A stretch of 33,280 nt of DNA from Paenibacillus sp. GM2. Lineage in GTDB: Bacteria > Bacillota > Bacilli > Paenibacillales > Paenibacillaceae. Within the stretch, counting starts at the first letter, position 1, and every line of letters begins with the position of its first letter. The translations under genes were made by a program, and so were the position numbers. The notes under the pieces were generated by a model, which saw only the letters and a program-made list of their open reading frames with translations, had not been told where the DNA came from and did no database searches. Below, piece after piece: positions 1 through 7,074 of the stretch. The stretch covers positions 1,158,415-1,191,694 of the forward strand of contig NZ_LN831279.1 of assembly GCF_900069005.2 (NCBI RefSeq), read 5' to 3'.

Positions 1-67
1 CGCGAAAATGATAGGCATGTCCGTTATGTAGTGGATTATATTCAACAATTAGTCCTACGGTATTCAA
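1..67 (-). CDS. tmcAL: tRNA(Met) cytidine acetate ligase, N-terminal fragment (partial)
   Basis: The minus strand encodes the first 22 codons of a YlbM/TmcAL-type nucleotidyltransferase; the rest lies outside the window. The visible peptide contains GLIVEYNPLHNGHAYH, the HxGH-type nucleotide-binding signature at the extreme N-terminus of this family. The family makes N4-acetylcytidine at the wobble position of elongator tRNA(Met), using acetate and ATP. An ATG lies at 73-71, but the Shine-Dalgarno sequence AAAGGTGAT overlaps it. The TTG at 67-65, about 8 bases after the GG of that site, is the better start. The gene diverges from yceD, as ylbM does from the ylbN-rpmF pair in B. subtilis (known order). 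Only the first residues are visible, but the motif is distinctive. Confidence 0.85.
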   Translation of the reverse strand, partial: MNTVGLIVEYNPLHNGHAYHFR

Positions 68-284
68 AGCCATCACCTTTTAGGTTAGAATAAGTGTTAG
101 TCTTCTTAACTTTAAGTTTTTATTGGTTTAAATGTTATTCAATTAATAAAGAATATAACATATAGCCCCCGCAGTGTGCCTCCTTAGAGAAAGCGATGGT
201 GAGCATTCTGTTTTTTTGCCAGTCAGAAGGTGACTCCAAGAGGGCAAGCCGCGTGAATTGAAGTTAAGGGAATACCGATTACAG

Positions 285-314
285 TTGACAAAACTTAGCC
301 TGGATCGGTATAAT
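285..314 (+). promoter_or_regulatory. Sigma-A promoter of yceD-rpmF
   Basis: A consensus -35 TTGACA (285-290) and a consensus -10 TATAAT (309-314) are separated by 18 bp. Transcription would begin near 321, about 20 bases before the ATG at 342. This supports that ATG over longer in-frame starts upstream of the promoter. Confidence 0.9.
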
Positions 315-341
315 TATTTTTGTTTGTTTGGAGTGATACTC

Positions 342-857
342 ATGATTATTAATTTTCGTCAGATCTCTTCATCCGAAGCTCCGGTGGAGTTCCACCAGAC
401 ATTGGATGTCGGTCATGTAGTTCAGGGACGGAAGGACATTACGGGGATTTCCCCATTGCAAGCTGAACTGCAGGCTGAGCCGGCAGGGGGCGGTGTTGTT
501 CGCGTTACCGGGCGCTTATCGACGGAATTGGACATGTCCTGTTCCAGATGCTTGAAGCCACTCAAGCGTCGCGTGGATGTTCGATTTGAAGAAGCCTTCA
601 AACAAAGTGACGAGGATAACGCTGAGCTGGATGAAGGAGAAGAGGATTTGGTGCTTGTATCCGTAGAACGTCTGGACCTAACACCTTATCTGGAGGAAGC
701 GCTGCTGCTGGAACTTCCTTTTTCCGCCGTTTGTAAGGATACCTGCAAGGGATTATGTCCATCCTGCGGAAGTGATCTGAATGAACGGCAATGCGATTGC
801 AATACGGAGCGGATTGATCCGCGGCTGGCTGCACTAGGCGACTTTTTCAAGAAGTAA
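342..857 (+). CDS. YceD/DUF177 family protein (YlbN-like)
   Basis: A 171-residue protein of the DUF177/YceD family, almost always encoded just before rpmF. E. coli YceD is linked to 23S rRNA accumulation; the biochemical role is not settled. Cysteines lie in two clusters: C67 and C70 (CSRC), and C131, C135, C139, C142, C151 and C153 near the C-terminus. This is the usual layout of a probable metal-binding protein. An acidic stretch lies around residues 88-103. I chose the ATG at 342 because it follows GGAGTGAT and lies just downstream of the promoter. The reading frame stays open 28 codons further upstream, but that part overlaps the promoter. It forms an operon with rpmF 142 bp downstream. 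Confidence 0.88.
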   Translation: MIINFRQISSSEAPVEFHQTLDVGHVVQGRKDITGISPLQAELQAEPAGGGVVRVTGRLSTELDMSCSRCLKPLKRRVDVRFEEAFKQSDEDNAELDEGEEDLVLVSVERLDLTPYLEEALLLELPFSAVCKDTCKGLCPSCGSDLNERQCDCNTERIDPRLAALGDFFKK

Positions 858-999
858 GCAGGTAGAAAGTACGTCGTTAGACGTTTTTCTTATAATTTCC
901 AGGAGAGATGATAGCCATCTCACAGGTTACCGTTTCTACTTGAAAGTGACATTATGAAAACACCGATGCAGGGTTTATTTGATAAGGAGGTGGAGAACC

Positions 1000-1173
1000 A
1001 TGGCAGTACCTCAACGGAGAACGTCCAAGACGCGTCGCGACAAACGCCGTACGCATTTCAAATTGGCTGTGCCGGGCATGGTAAAATGTGAACAATGCGG
1101 AGAATTGAAGCTTGCTCACCACGTATGCAAAGTATGCGGAACATACAAATCGAGAGAAATTATTAACCAATAA
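1000..1173 (+). CDS. rpmF: 50S ribosomal protein L32
   Basis: A 57-residue L32, the usual size. The N-terminus [19 protein letters not shown] is the conserved basic rRNA-binding tail. Two CxxC knuckles, CEQC and CKVC, form the zinc ribbon, so this is the zinc-binding (C+) version. The ATG at 1000 follows AAGGAGGTGG. It is cotranscribed with yceD and closed by a strong terminator about 20 bases after the stop codon. Confidence 0.97.
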   Translation: MAVPQRRTSKTRRDKRRTHFKLAVPGMVKCEQCGELKLAHHVCKVCGTYKSREIINQ

Positions 1174-1192
1174 AACTTGATTTCGTTAACGC

Positions 1193-1230
1193 AAAGTAGT
1201 ACTTCATTTTGATGAAGTGCTACTTTTTTT
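1193..1230 (+). terminator. Rho-independent terminator after rpmF
   Basis: A 15-bp stem (left arm 1193-1207, right arm 1212-1226) around the loop TTTG contains one mismatched position and runs into eight T residues. It ends the yceD-rpmF transcript. Confidence 0.9.
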
Positions 1231-1274
1231 GTTATTATAGAATAAACTCATGATCTGCTGAAGATCCGTTTTTA

Positions 1275-1464
1275 ATTCTAACGAAACCTGGGATCGTTAT
1301 TTGCCCGAAAATGGAGTCATAAAAATTCTAACGAAACAGGGTAACGCTATTTGCTATAAACAGTGCGTTTGGGGAAGGATTTTGCTTGAATAACGCTCCT
1401 GAGTTTCGTTAGAATCTGAAGGCTTGTATTTTCGCCATAATAAGGCTTCTGAGTTTCGTTAGAA
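1275..1464. repeat. Family 2 dispersed repeat, copy 1 (four-motif, about 190 bp)
   Basis: TCTAACGAAAC plus a short A/T-rich tail with CGTTATT occurs in forward orientation near 1277 and 1327, and in inverted orientation (GTTTCGTTAGA) ending near 1414 and 1463. The element is therefore an imperfect palindrome with two nested arms about 50 bp apart. The same four-part arrangement and length recur at 18554-18743 and 31565-31752. It contains no convincing open reading frame. Confidence 0.85.
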
Positions 1465-1602
1465 GTTCAAGCTAAAAGAACACAAGCATTGCACAACATT
1501 ACATATTTAATCCAACCTGGCAAGTGGCGGTGAAAACAACGGCTGGACCGGGCGAAATTGCCTCAGCTTGGAATTCTGCTTTCTTTTTGCGGTAAGTTGA
1601 TT

Positions 1603-1608
1603 TATACT
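1603..1608 (+). promoter_or_regulatory. Probable -10 element of the fapR operon promoter
   Basis: TATACT matches the sigma-A -10 consensus at five of six positions and lies immediately before the FapR box, as expected for a repressor that blocks initiation. The -35 is poor: about 17 bp upstream there is only TTTCTT. Confidence 0.5.
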
Positions 1609-1609
1609 A

Positions 1610-1630
1610 TTTTAGTACCAGGTTCTAAAA
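1610..1630 (+). promoter_or_regulatory. FapR operator
   Basis: A near-perfect palindrome with left arm TTTTAGTACC, centre A, and right arm GGTTCTAAAA, with one imperfect pair (T/A versus T/C). It closely resembles the known FapR box built on TTAGTACC and its complement. It overlaps the predicted start region just after TATACT and lies upstream of fapR, as in Bacillus. FapR bound here would repress the lipid synthesis genes, and malonyl-CoA or malonyl-ACP would release it. It lies about 350 bp from the fapR start because repeat element A intervenes. Confidence 0.85.
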
Positions 1631-1658
1631 TGGAGCGGATATTAATCTATAAGTAAGT

Positions 1659-1910
1659 GTTCGAAAAGACCCGGCTGAATTCAAGCTTCAAGGTTTCGAA
1701 GTTGGATCATTTCCTGTAACTTCGCTGTAGATATAGAATTTACTCGCGTAGATATAGAATTTACTCGCATAGTATTACTCGCATAGTATTTACTCGCAAC
1801 AACTATTACTTATAAATTGTTATATCGCAGGAAGAACTACCGGCGAATTGCGGTTGCTCAACCTTGTATGACTTCGAACGGTTTTCTTATCAAAGGCGGG
1901 CTTTTTGAAC
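1659..1910 (+). repeat. Family 1 dispersed hairpin repeat, copy A (in the fapR leader)
   Basis: The left end GTTCGAAAAGACCCG and right end CGGGCTTTTTGAAC form terminal inverted repeats. The right half has TATATCGCAGGAAGA, GCGGTTGCTC and TTTTCTTATCAAAGG in the same order as copies D, B and F. This copy is longer than B (252 against 157 bp), partly because of an internal tandem array. It separates the FapR operator from fapR, so it should lie in the 5' untranslated leader. Confidence 0.8.
1727..1797 (+). repeat. Short tandem repeat inside copy A
   Basis: Two perfect 21-bp units start at 1727 and 1748 (GTAGATATAGAATTTACTCG then C). Two shortened derivatives, ATAGTATTACTCGC and ATAGTATTTACTCGC, follow. 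All four end in TTACTCGC or TACTCGC. This looks like slippage growth of a sequence present once or not at all in the other family 1 copies. Confidence 0.9.
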
Positions 1911-1985
1911 AATCTCTATAAGTGCAAGTTTACGTACTTTATATAATTGTAGCCATTCTGCAGGGGGGGATATCCAATCGAACGT

Positions 1986-2582
1986 TTGCCGAAAAAAGCG
2001 AGACAGCAGCAGCTTGTTAAATTAATTGAAGAGAATCCTTTCGTTACGGATCAGGAATTGACTCGGAAGTTGAAGGTCAGCATTCAGACGATTCGCTTGG
2101 ATCGGATGGAGCTGGGCATTCCTGAGCTTAGGGAACGGATGAAGCAGATGGCAGAACGCTCTTACGACCAGGTTCGTTCTTTGCCGCTGCATGAGGTGAT
2201 CGGGGAAATCGTTGATTTGCAGCTGGATAAGAGCGGGATCTCCATCTTCGAGATCCGTGATGAACATGTATTCTCAAGAACCGGCATTGCGCGCGGACAC
2301 CATGTGTTTGCACAAGCAAATTCTCTAGCTGTCGCGGTCATCAATGATGAGATTGCCCTGACCTTCTCGGCGGACATCCGATTTATCAGATCGGTTCATT
2401 TAGGAGAGAAATGCATTGCCAAGGCTTACGTCCGTCCCTCTTCCGGGAATAAGGCCAAAGCCAAGGTTGAAGTGTTTACCTATGTCGGTGAGGAAATGGT
2501 ATTTCAAGGAAACTTCGTCATTTACCGCTCGACCGGGGATGACAATCATGAAGGGGGAAACATACATGCGGATCGCCATTGA
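1986..2582 (+). CDS. fapR: Fatty acid/phospholipid biosynthesis transcriptional repressor FapR
   Basis: A 198-residue FapR, slightly longer than the B. subtilis protein (about 188). An N-terminal DeoR-like helix-turn-helix (about residues 18-45, with [21 protein letters not shown]) precedes a hot-dog-fold effector domain that binds malonyl-CoA/ACP ([21 protein letters not shown]). It represses its own operon; a matching operator is at 1610-1630. The start is uncertain. The annotated TTG at 1986 is 16 bases after the G-run AGGGGGGGA (1962-1970), which is too far. An in-frame ATC at 1977, 7 bases from that run, has ideal spacing but is not a normal start codon. The C-terminus overlaps plsX by 17 bases. 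Confidence 0.93.
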   Translation: MPKKARQQQLVKLIEENPFVTDQELTRKLKVSIQTIRLDRMELGIPELRERMKQMAERSYDQVRSLPLHEVIGEIVDLQLDKSGISIFEIRDEHVFSRTGIARGHHVFAQANSLAVAVINDEIALTFSADIRFIRSVHLGEKCIAKAYVRPSSGNKAKAKVEVFTYVGEEMVFQGNFVIYRSTGDDNHEGGNIHADRH

Positions 2583-3567
2583 TGCTATGGGCGGCGACTT
2601 TGCACCGGATAGTACTGTGAAGGGGGCAATGGACGCGGCCCGCGAATGGAGCGACACCGAGATTATACTTGTCGGGCATCAGGATCGTCTCAGACCGTTA
2701 ATGTCGGAGGCCCCGGCCAATCTTATTCTTCATCATGCGGAAGATGTTATTGAAGCGGAGGACGAGCCGGTAAGAGCGGTTCGACGTAAAAAGGATGCTT
2801 CCATGGTCGTAGCGGGACGTCTTGTGCATGATAAAGAAGCTGATGCGATGATCTCTGCGGGAAATACGGGCGCGTTGATGACGACGGGTCTGCTCGTTGT
2901 CGGCAGAATGGAAGGAATCGAGCGTCCGGCCCTTGCTCCGATTATACCAACGATGGACGGCCGCGGTGTCCTGGCGCTGGATCTGGGCGCGAATATGGAT
3001 GCCAAGCCAGAGCATTTGGCCCAGTATGCTTTGATGGGCAGTATTTATCGTGAGAAGGTGGCTGGAATCGCCAAGCCGCGCGTAGGCTTGCTTAATGTTG
3101 GGACCGAAGCGAAGAAGGGCAACGAGTTAACCAAAGCAGCTTATCCGCTTTTACAAGAATTGCCGATCCACTTTATCGGTAACGTAGAGGCTCGCGATGT
3201 GTTAACTGGCGCTTGCGACGTACTGGTCTGCGACGGGTTTGCCGGAAATATCCTGCTGAAATCCCTTGAAGGAACAGCTGGAGCGATGTTCTCTGTCTTG
3301 AAGCAAGAATTCACGAAGTCCCTGAAGAACAAGCTGGCAGCCGCTGTGCTGATGCCTTCCTTGCGTGGAATGAAGCAGATGATGGACTATAAGCAGCATG
3401 GCGGTGCGCCGTTGCTTGGGTTAAGCGGACTGGTTGTAAAAAGCCATGGCTCCTCGGATAGCGAAGCGATCAAGAATGGGGTCCGGCAAGCACGGCTGGC
3501 GATTGAGAGTCGGTTAACGGAGAGCATATCACAAGAAATTAGCGGGAAGAGAGTGGAGAGTATATGA
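2566..3567 (+). CDS. plsX: Phosphate acyltransferase PlsX
   Basis: A 333-residue PlsX, the family length. It converts acyl-ACP to acyl-phosphate, the acyl donor for PlsY in phospholipid synthesis. The N-terminus [14 protein letters not shown] is the family signature, followed by SAGNTGALM and [15 protein letters not shown]. The ATG at 2566 follows AAGGGGG and lies inside the 3' end of fapR (17-base overlap). The stop overlaps the start of fabH in an ATGA junction. Translational coupling of fapR, plsX and fabH is therefore likely. The frame is open upstream inside fapR, but the signature N-terminus fixes the start. Confidence 0.96.
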   Translation: MRIAIDAMGGDFAPDSTVKGAMDAAREWSDTEIILVGHQDRLRPLMSEAPANLILHHAEDVIEAEDEPVRAVRRKKDASMVVAGRLVHDKEADAMISAGNTGALMTTGLLVVGRMEGIERPALAPIIPTMDGRGVLALDLGANMDAKPEHLAQYALMGSIYREKVAGIAKPRVGLLNVGTEAKKGNELTKAAYPLLQELPIHFIGNVEARDVLTGACDVLVCDGFAGNILLKSLEGTAGAMFSVLKQEFTKSLKNKLAAAVLMPSLRGMKQMMDYKQHGGAPLLGLSGLVVKSHGSSDSEAIKNGVRQARLAIESRLTESISQEISGKRVESI

Positions 3568-4550
3568 AAATGCGTTCCGTAGGCATTATTGGAACCGGCA
3601 AATATGTTCCAGAGCGAGTGTTAACGAATGCGGATTTGGAGAAAATGGTGGATACCAACGACGAATGGATCGTATCCCGTACCGGAATTCGCGAGCGCCA
3701 TATTGCGGCACCGGAGCAAGCGACTTCTGATTTGGCTTATGAAGCGGCGGTACGTGCGCTGAAGTCGGCGGGAATGACCGCGGATCAGCTTGAATTGATC
3801 ATCGTTGCTACTATCACGCCGGATACTTCATTTCCGTCGACAGCTTGCATTTTGCAAGACAAACTGGGTGCCAAGCATGCGGCTGCTTTTGACTTATCTG
3901 CGGCTTGTTCTGGATTCGTATACAGTATGGCGACCGCTAATGGCTTTATTCAAACGGGAATGTACAAAAATGCACTCATTATCGGGGCGGATACCCTGTC
4001 CCGGATTACGGATTATACAGACCGCAACACCTGCGTCTTGTTTGGAGACGGAGCGGGTGCGGTTATCGTCGGAGAGGTGCCTGAAGGACGTGGCTTCCTG
4101 TCGTTTGATCTTGGCGCCGAAGGGGCTGGGGGCGACCTGCTGAAGCTGGCTGCCGGGGGATCTCGCCTGCCTGCCTCCGAAGCTACCGTTGAGGGGAAGC
4201 AGCACTATATCTATATGAACGGTCGCGAAGTATTCAAATTTGCCGTTCGGGTAATGGGGACGGCAACCGAAGAAGTATTGCGCAAAGCAGGCAAGACAAA
4301 AGAAGATATCGACCTATTCGTTCCACATCAGGCGAATATCCGCATCATTCAATCTGCGATGCAGCGGCTTGATTTGCCGGAAGAAAGATGCGTTATCAAC
4401 GTCGACAAGTATGCCAATACATCGGCAGCATCTATTCCGCTTGCGCTTGTAGAAGCAGCAGAAGAGGGCCGGATCAAGGAAGGCGACACAGTTCTGCTCG
4501 TCGGCTTCGGTGGCGGCTTGACCTGGGGAGCGTCCGTCCTCGTCTGGTAA
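3564..4550 (+). CDS. fabH: 3-oxoacyl-ACP synthase III (KAS III)
   Basis: A 328-residue FabH that condenses acyl-CoA with malonyl-ACP to start fatty-acid chains. The catalytic triad is visible: Cys115 in DLSAACSGF, His in VPHQANIRI and Asn in NVDKYANTSAAS. GFGGGLTWGA near the C-terminus is also typical. The start overlaps the plsX stop by four bases (ATGA). A second ATG two codons later is possible. In branched-chain-fatty-acid producers this enzyme prefers branched acyl-CoA primers; the sequence alone does not show preference. The next gene, fabD, is separated by 243 bp containing repeat copy B. Confidence 0.96.
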   Translation: MKMRSVGIIGTGKYVPERVLTNADLEKMVDTNDEWIVSRTGIRERHIAAPEQATSDLAYEAAVRALKSAGMTADQLELIIVATITPDTSFPSTACILQDKLGAKHAAAFDLSAACSGFVYSMATANGFIQTGMYKNALIIGADTLSRITDYTDRNTCVLFGDGAGAVIVGEVPEGRGFLSFDLGAEGAGGDLLKLAAGGSRLPASEATVEGKQHYIYMNGREVFKFAVRVMGTATEEVLRKAGKTKEDIDLFVPHQANIRIIQSAMQRLDLPEERCVINVDKYANTSAASIPLALVEAAEEGRIKEGDTVLLVGFGGGLTWGASVLVW

Positions 4551-4596
4551 TTGTGCTAAACCATAAAATCGCAGACAGAGATGAATAAGAGCTTAA

Positions 4597-4753
4597 GTTC
4601 AAAAAGGACGATTCTCAGCATCGAGAAGGCTAGACGAGCGAGTGCGCTACGCTGATGAAATTCGATATCGTAAGAAAAGGGGTCTTTGTATCGCAGTCAC
4701 TTATTTTTGAGGTGGCTTCGATCAATTTTCTTACCAAATATGGCTTTTTGAAC
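4597..4753 (+). repeat. Family 1 dispersed hairpin repeat, copy B (fabH-fabD gap)
   Basis: GTTCAAAAAG at the left end and CTTTTTGAAC at the right end are perfect 10-bp inverted termini. Inside are GTAAGAAAA (4670-4678) and its perfect complement TTTTCTTAC (4726-4734). Inside those, TTGTATCGCAG faces CTTCGATCAA. The right half is thus a long imperfect hairpin. It ends about 40 bp before the fabD start, and no gene fits in the gap. Confidence 0.88.
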
Positions 4754-4793
4754 AATCTCTAGGAGCGAATAATAAGGAGTGCGGATAAATAAA

Positions 4794-5729
4794 ATGGGAA
4801 AAATAGCGTTTGTTTTTCCGGGACAAGGTTCCCAGAGCGTCGGCATGGGTAAGGATCTGTTCGATCAATCCCCGGATGCTAGACGATTATTTGGGCTGGC
4901 GGATGCGAAGCTTGGCTTTCCGCTTAGCGAACTGATCTTTGAAGGCCCTGAGGATGAACTGAAGCAGACAGCCAATACGCAGCCTGCCCTGCTCACGACC
5001 AGTGTCGTCATGTATGAGGCTCTTGCCGCCAGAGGAATAAAGCCGGATTTTGTAGCCGGTCACAGCTTGGGGGAATACAGTGCGCTTACAGCTGCCGGTG
5101 TATTGTCATTTGAAGATGCCGTATCTATCGTTCGTGCCCGCGGCGAATTTATGGAACAGGCTGTTCCAGGTGGACAAGGGGCAATGGCGGCCGTGCTTGG
5201 CGGAGAACGCGAGGGCTTAGAGGGGCTATGTGCCGAAATTAGCAATGGCGGTCATCCGGTTGAGCTGGCCAACGTCAATTGCCCGGGACAGATCGTCGTA
5301 TCTGGCAGCAAAGAAGGTGTTGGGCAAGTTGTAGAACGTGTAAAAGAAATCGGTGCGAAAAGGGCGATCCCGCTCGAAGTAAGCGGTCCGTTCCATTCCT
5401 CTCTGATGCGGGAGGCAGCGGAGCGTCTTAGCGGTAAGCTGGATAGTGTGTCCTTTCAGGATGCTTCTGTAGCGGTTGTCGCCAACGTAACGGCACGTCC
5501 GGTTCAACAGTCTGGGGAGATCAAGCAGCTGCTTGTGCAGCAAGTGTATTCTCCTGTGCTGTGGTCGGACAGTATTGCCTGGCTGATCGAGCAAGGTGTG
5601 GACACTTTTGTTGAATTGGGGCCAGGAAGCGTTCTAACCGGCCTGATTAAGAAAATCGACAAGACGGTTGCTTTGTACAATGTGAAAGATCTGGAAACGC
5701 TGGAGAAGACGATAGAAGCGCTGGGCTAA
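4794..5729 (+). CDS. fabD: Malonyl-CoA:ACP transacylase
   Basis: A 311-residue FabD that loads malonyl groups from CoA to ACP. The nucleophile elbow is GHSLGEYSA (Ser91), with GQGSQ near the N-terminus, the Arg in VRARGEFMEQA and the active-site His in SGPFHSS. The start is set at ATG 4794 because FabD proteins begin MGKIAFVFPGQGSQ. The AAGGAG at 4774-4779 is 14 bases away, longer than usual; a GTG at 4779 overlaps it and is less likely. It belongs to the fatty-acid operon but lies behind repeat copy B, so it may have its own leader. Confidence 0.96.
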   Translation: MGKIAFVFPGQGSQSVGMGKDLFDQSPDARRLFGLADAKLGFPLSELIFEGPEDELKQTANTQPALLTTSVVMYEALAARGIKPDFVAGHSLGEYSALTAAGVLSFEDAVSIVRARGEFMEQAVPGGQGAMAAVLGGEREGLEGLCAEISNGGHPVELANVNCPGQIVVSGSKEGVGQVVERVKEIGAKRAIPLEVSGPFHSSLMREAAERLSGKLDSVSFQDASVAVVANVTARPVQQSGEIKQLLVQQVYSPVLWSDSIAWLIEQGVDTFVELGPGSVLTGLIKKIDKTVALYNVKDLETLEKTIEALG

Positions 5730-5803
5730 GAGAATGTTTAGCTTTAATGATCAGGAATAATATGCATATATTATAAAAAAATATTTGATTTACAATATTT
5801 TAG

Positions 5804-5832
5804 TTGATTTCTGTTAATAAAGATCGTATCAT
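5804..5832 (+). promoter_or_regulatory. Candidate promoter in the fabD-fabG gap
   Basis: TTGATT (5804-5809) and TATCAT (5827-5832) are 17 bp apart, with A/T-rich sequence upstream. A short perfect hairpin CTCGTA-C-TACGAG (5838-5850) follows. The 169-bp gap has no gene and no FapR box. A secondary promoter for fabG-acpP is plausible but unproven. Confidence 0.4.
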
Positions 5833-5898
5833 TGTTTCTCGTACTACGAGGAATCGTCCTGGAATGATCTGTTTTATCCTAGGAAAGGAGATGGATGT

Positions 5899-6648
5899 AT
5901 GAGCCAATTGCTTGAAGGACAAACTGCACTTGTTACCGGCGCATCACGCGGGATCGGGCGCAGCATCGCTCTTGCTCTTGCTGGTGCCGGCGCTAATATC
6001 GCTGTGAATTATGCGGGCAACGAGGAAGCGGCTGCTAAAGTCGTGGCTGAGATTGAAGCGCTTGGAGTTAAGGCGTATGCGGTTAGAGGCCATGTCGGCG
6101 ATAGCGAACAATTCGATGCCATGGTGAAAGGCGTTGTCGAAGCCTGGGGCCGAATTGATATTCTGGTGAATAATGCTGGAATTACTAGAGATAATTTGAT
6201 CATGCGCATGAAGGAAGAAGAGTTCGATGAAGTGATCGCTACGAATCTCAAGGGTGTTTTCAACGGGATTAAATCTGTAACTCGTCCGATGATGAAGCAG
6301 CGCTCAGGCCGGATTATTAATATTTCCTCCGTAGTCGGCGTTTTAGGCAATGCTGGTCAAGCGAATTATGTAGCAGCTAAGGCTGGCGTAATTGGATTGA
6401 CCAAGTCGGCGGCACGCGAGCTGGCTTCGCGCAATATTACTGTGAACTGTATCGCACCGGGGTTCATTGAGACCGATATGACGGATCAATTGCCGGAAGA
6501 GGTGCGGCAGGGCATGCTGGGGAATATTCCGCTGGCGCGTCTTGGACAGCCAGAGGAGATTGCTAAGGTGGCTGTGTTCCTCGCTTCGGAGAGCGCGTCC
6601 TATATGACAGGACAGACGCTGCACGTGGATGGCGGAATGTATATGTAA
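5899..6648 (+). CDS. fabG: 3-oxoacyl-ACP reductase
   Basis: A 249-residue short-chain dehydrogenase that reduces 3-ketoacyl-ACP with NADPH. It shows the cofactor motif TGASRGIG (residues 13-20), NNAG (91-94), and the catalytic Ser143 or 144, Tyr157 and Lys161 (YVAAK), plus Asn116. The C-terminal HVDGGMYM is typical of FabG. The ATG at 5899 follows AAAGGAG by 8 bases. It lies between fabD and acpP, as expected, and gives no sign of truncation. Confidence 0.96.
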   Translation: MSQLLEGQTALVTGASRGIGRSIALALAGAGANIAVNYAGNEEAAAKVVAEIEALGVKAYAVRGHVGDSEQFDAMVKGVVEAWGRIDILVNNAGITRDNLIMRMKEEEFDEVIATNLKGVFNGIKSVTRPMMKQRSGRIINISSVVGVLGNAGQANYVAAKAGVIGLTKSAARELASRNITVNCIAPGFIETDMTDQLPEEVRQGMLGNIPLARLGQPEEIAKVAVFLASESASYMTGQTLHVDGGMYM

Positions 6649-6715
6649 TTTGCTTCTTCCTTCTATGGCTTTTTAACTTAGATTCTCGTATAATACCAAA
6701 GAGGAGGTGAACCGG

Positions 6716-6949
6716 ATGTCCGATGTATTTGATCGCGTAAAACGCATTGTAGTGGATCGCCTCGGCGCTGATGAAGCCGAAGTAACGCTTGAAGCGTCTT
6801 TCAAAGATGACTTGGGTGCTGATTCCCTTGATGTGGTTGAACTTGTTATGGAATTAGAAGATGAGTTCGATCTGGAAATTTCAGACGAAGATGCAGAGAA
6901 GATTACGACTGTAGGTGAAGTTGTTAACTACATACAATCTCATACCTAA
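6716..6949 (+). CDS. acpP: Acyl carrier protein
   Basis: A 77-residue ACP, the standard length. Ser37 in GADSLD is the phosphopantetheine attachment site. The protein is very acidic, as the family requires. The ATG at 6716 follows GAGGAGGTGA; an in-frame GTG overlapping that site is not used. A TATAAT at 6689-6694 lies just upstream, but its -35 region is poor, so a dedicated promoter is only possible. A hairpin follows the stop. Confidence 0.97.
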   Translation: MSDVFDRVKRIVVDRLGADEAEVTLEASFKDDLGADSLDVVELVMELEDEFDLEISDEDAEKITTVGEVVNYIQSHT

Positions 6950-6959
6950 TGTCATGACA

Positions 6960-6993
6960 AAGTCCCGTACCTCCTTTCAAGCAGGCGGGACTT
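6960..6993 (+). terminator. Terminator-like hairpin after acpP
   Basis: AAGTCCCG (6960-6967) pairs perfectly with CGGGACTT (6986-6993), with additional CCT/AGG pairing in the loop. The following sequence is C/T-rich (CTCCTCTTCT) rather than a pure T run, so termination may be partial. That would favour acpP over fabF in the transcript pool. Confidence 0.65.
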
Positions 6994-7030
6994 CTCCTCT
7001 TCTATTGCATTTTATGATTGTATTTGAACA

Positions 7031-7047
7031 TGTAAATTGAATTTACA
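7031..7047. promoter_or_regulatory. Perfect 17-bp palindrome upstream of fabF
   Basis: TGTAAATT-G-AATTTACA is a perfect inverted repeat 28 bp before the fabF start. It does not resemble the FapR box. It could be an operator or a structured leader element. No clean sigma-A promoter is visible around it. Confidence 0.5.
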
Positions 7048-7074
7048 CATGAAGTCTATATGAGGTGAGTGTGT

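Noticed and set aside
132..161. Inverted repeat ATGTTATTC/GAATATAACAT between tmcAL and yceD
   Set aside because: It is imperfect and A/T-rich in an A/T-rich gap, so chance pairing is likely.
952..1170. Minus-strand ORF opposite rpmF (72 codons)
   Set aside because: It is antisense to the well-supported L32 gene and has no recognisable product.
1275..1464. Repeated TCTAACGAAAC motifs as a CRISPR array
   Set aside because: Only four copies, in opposing orientations and with degenerate tails; there is no uniform repeat-spacer pattern and no cas genes in the window.
1727..1797. Short tandem units as a CRISPR or iteron origin
   Set aside because: Units directly abut without spacers and shrink in length, which fits slippage; no replication gene is near.
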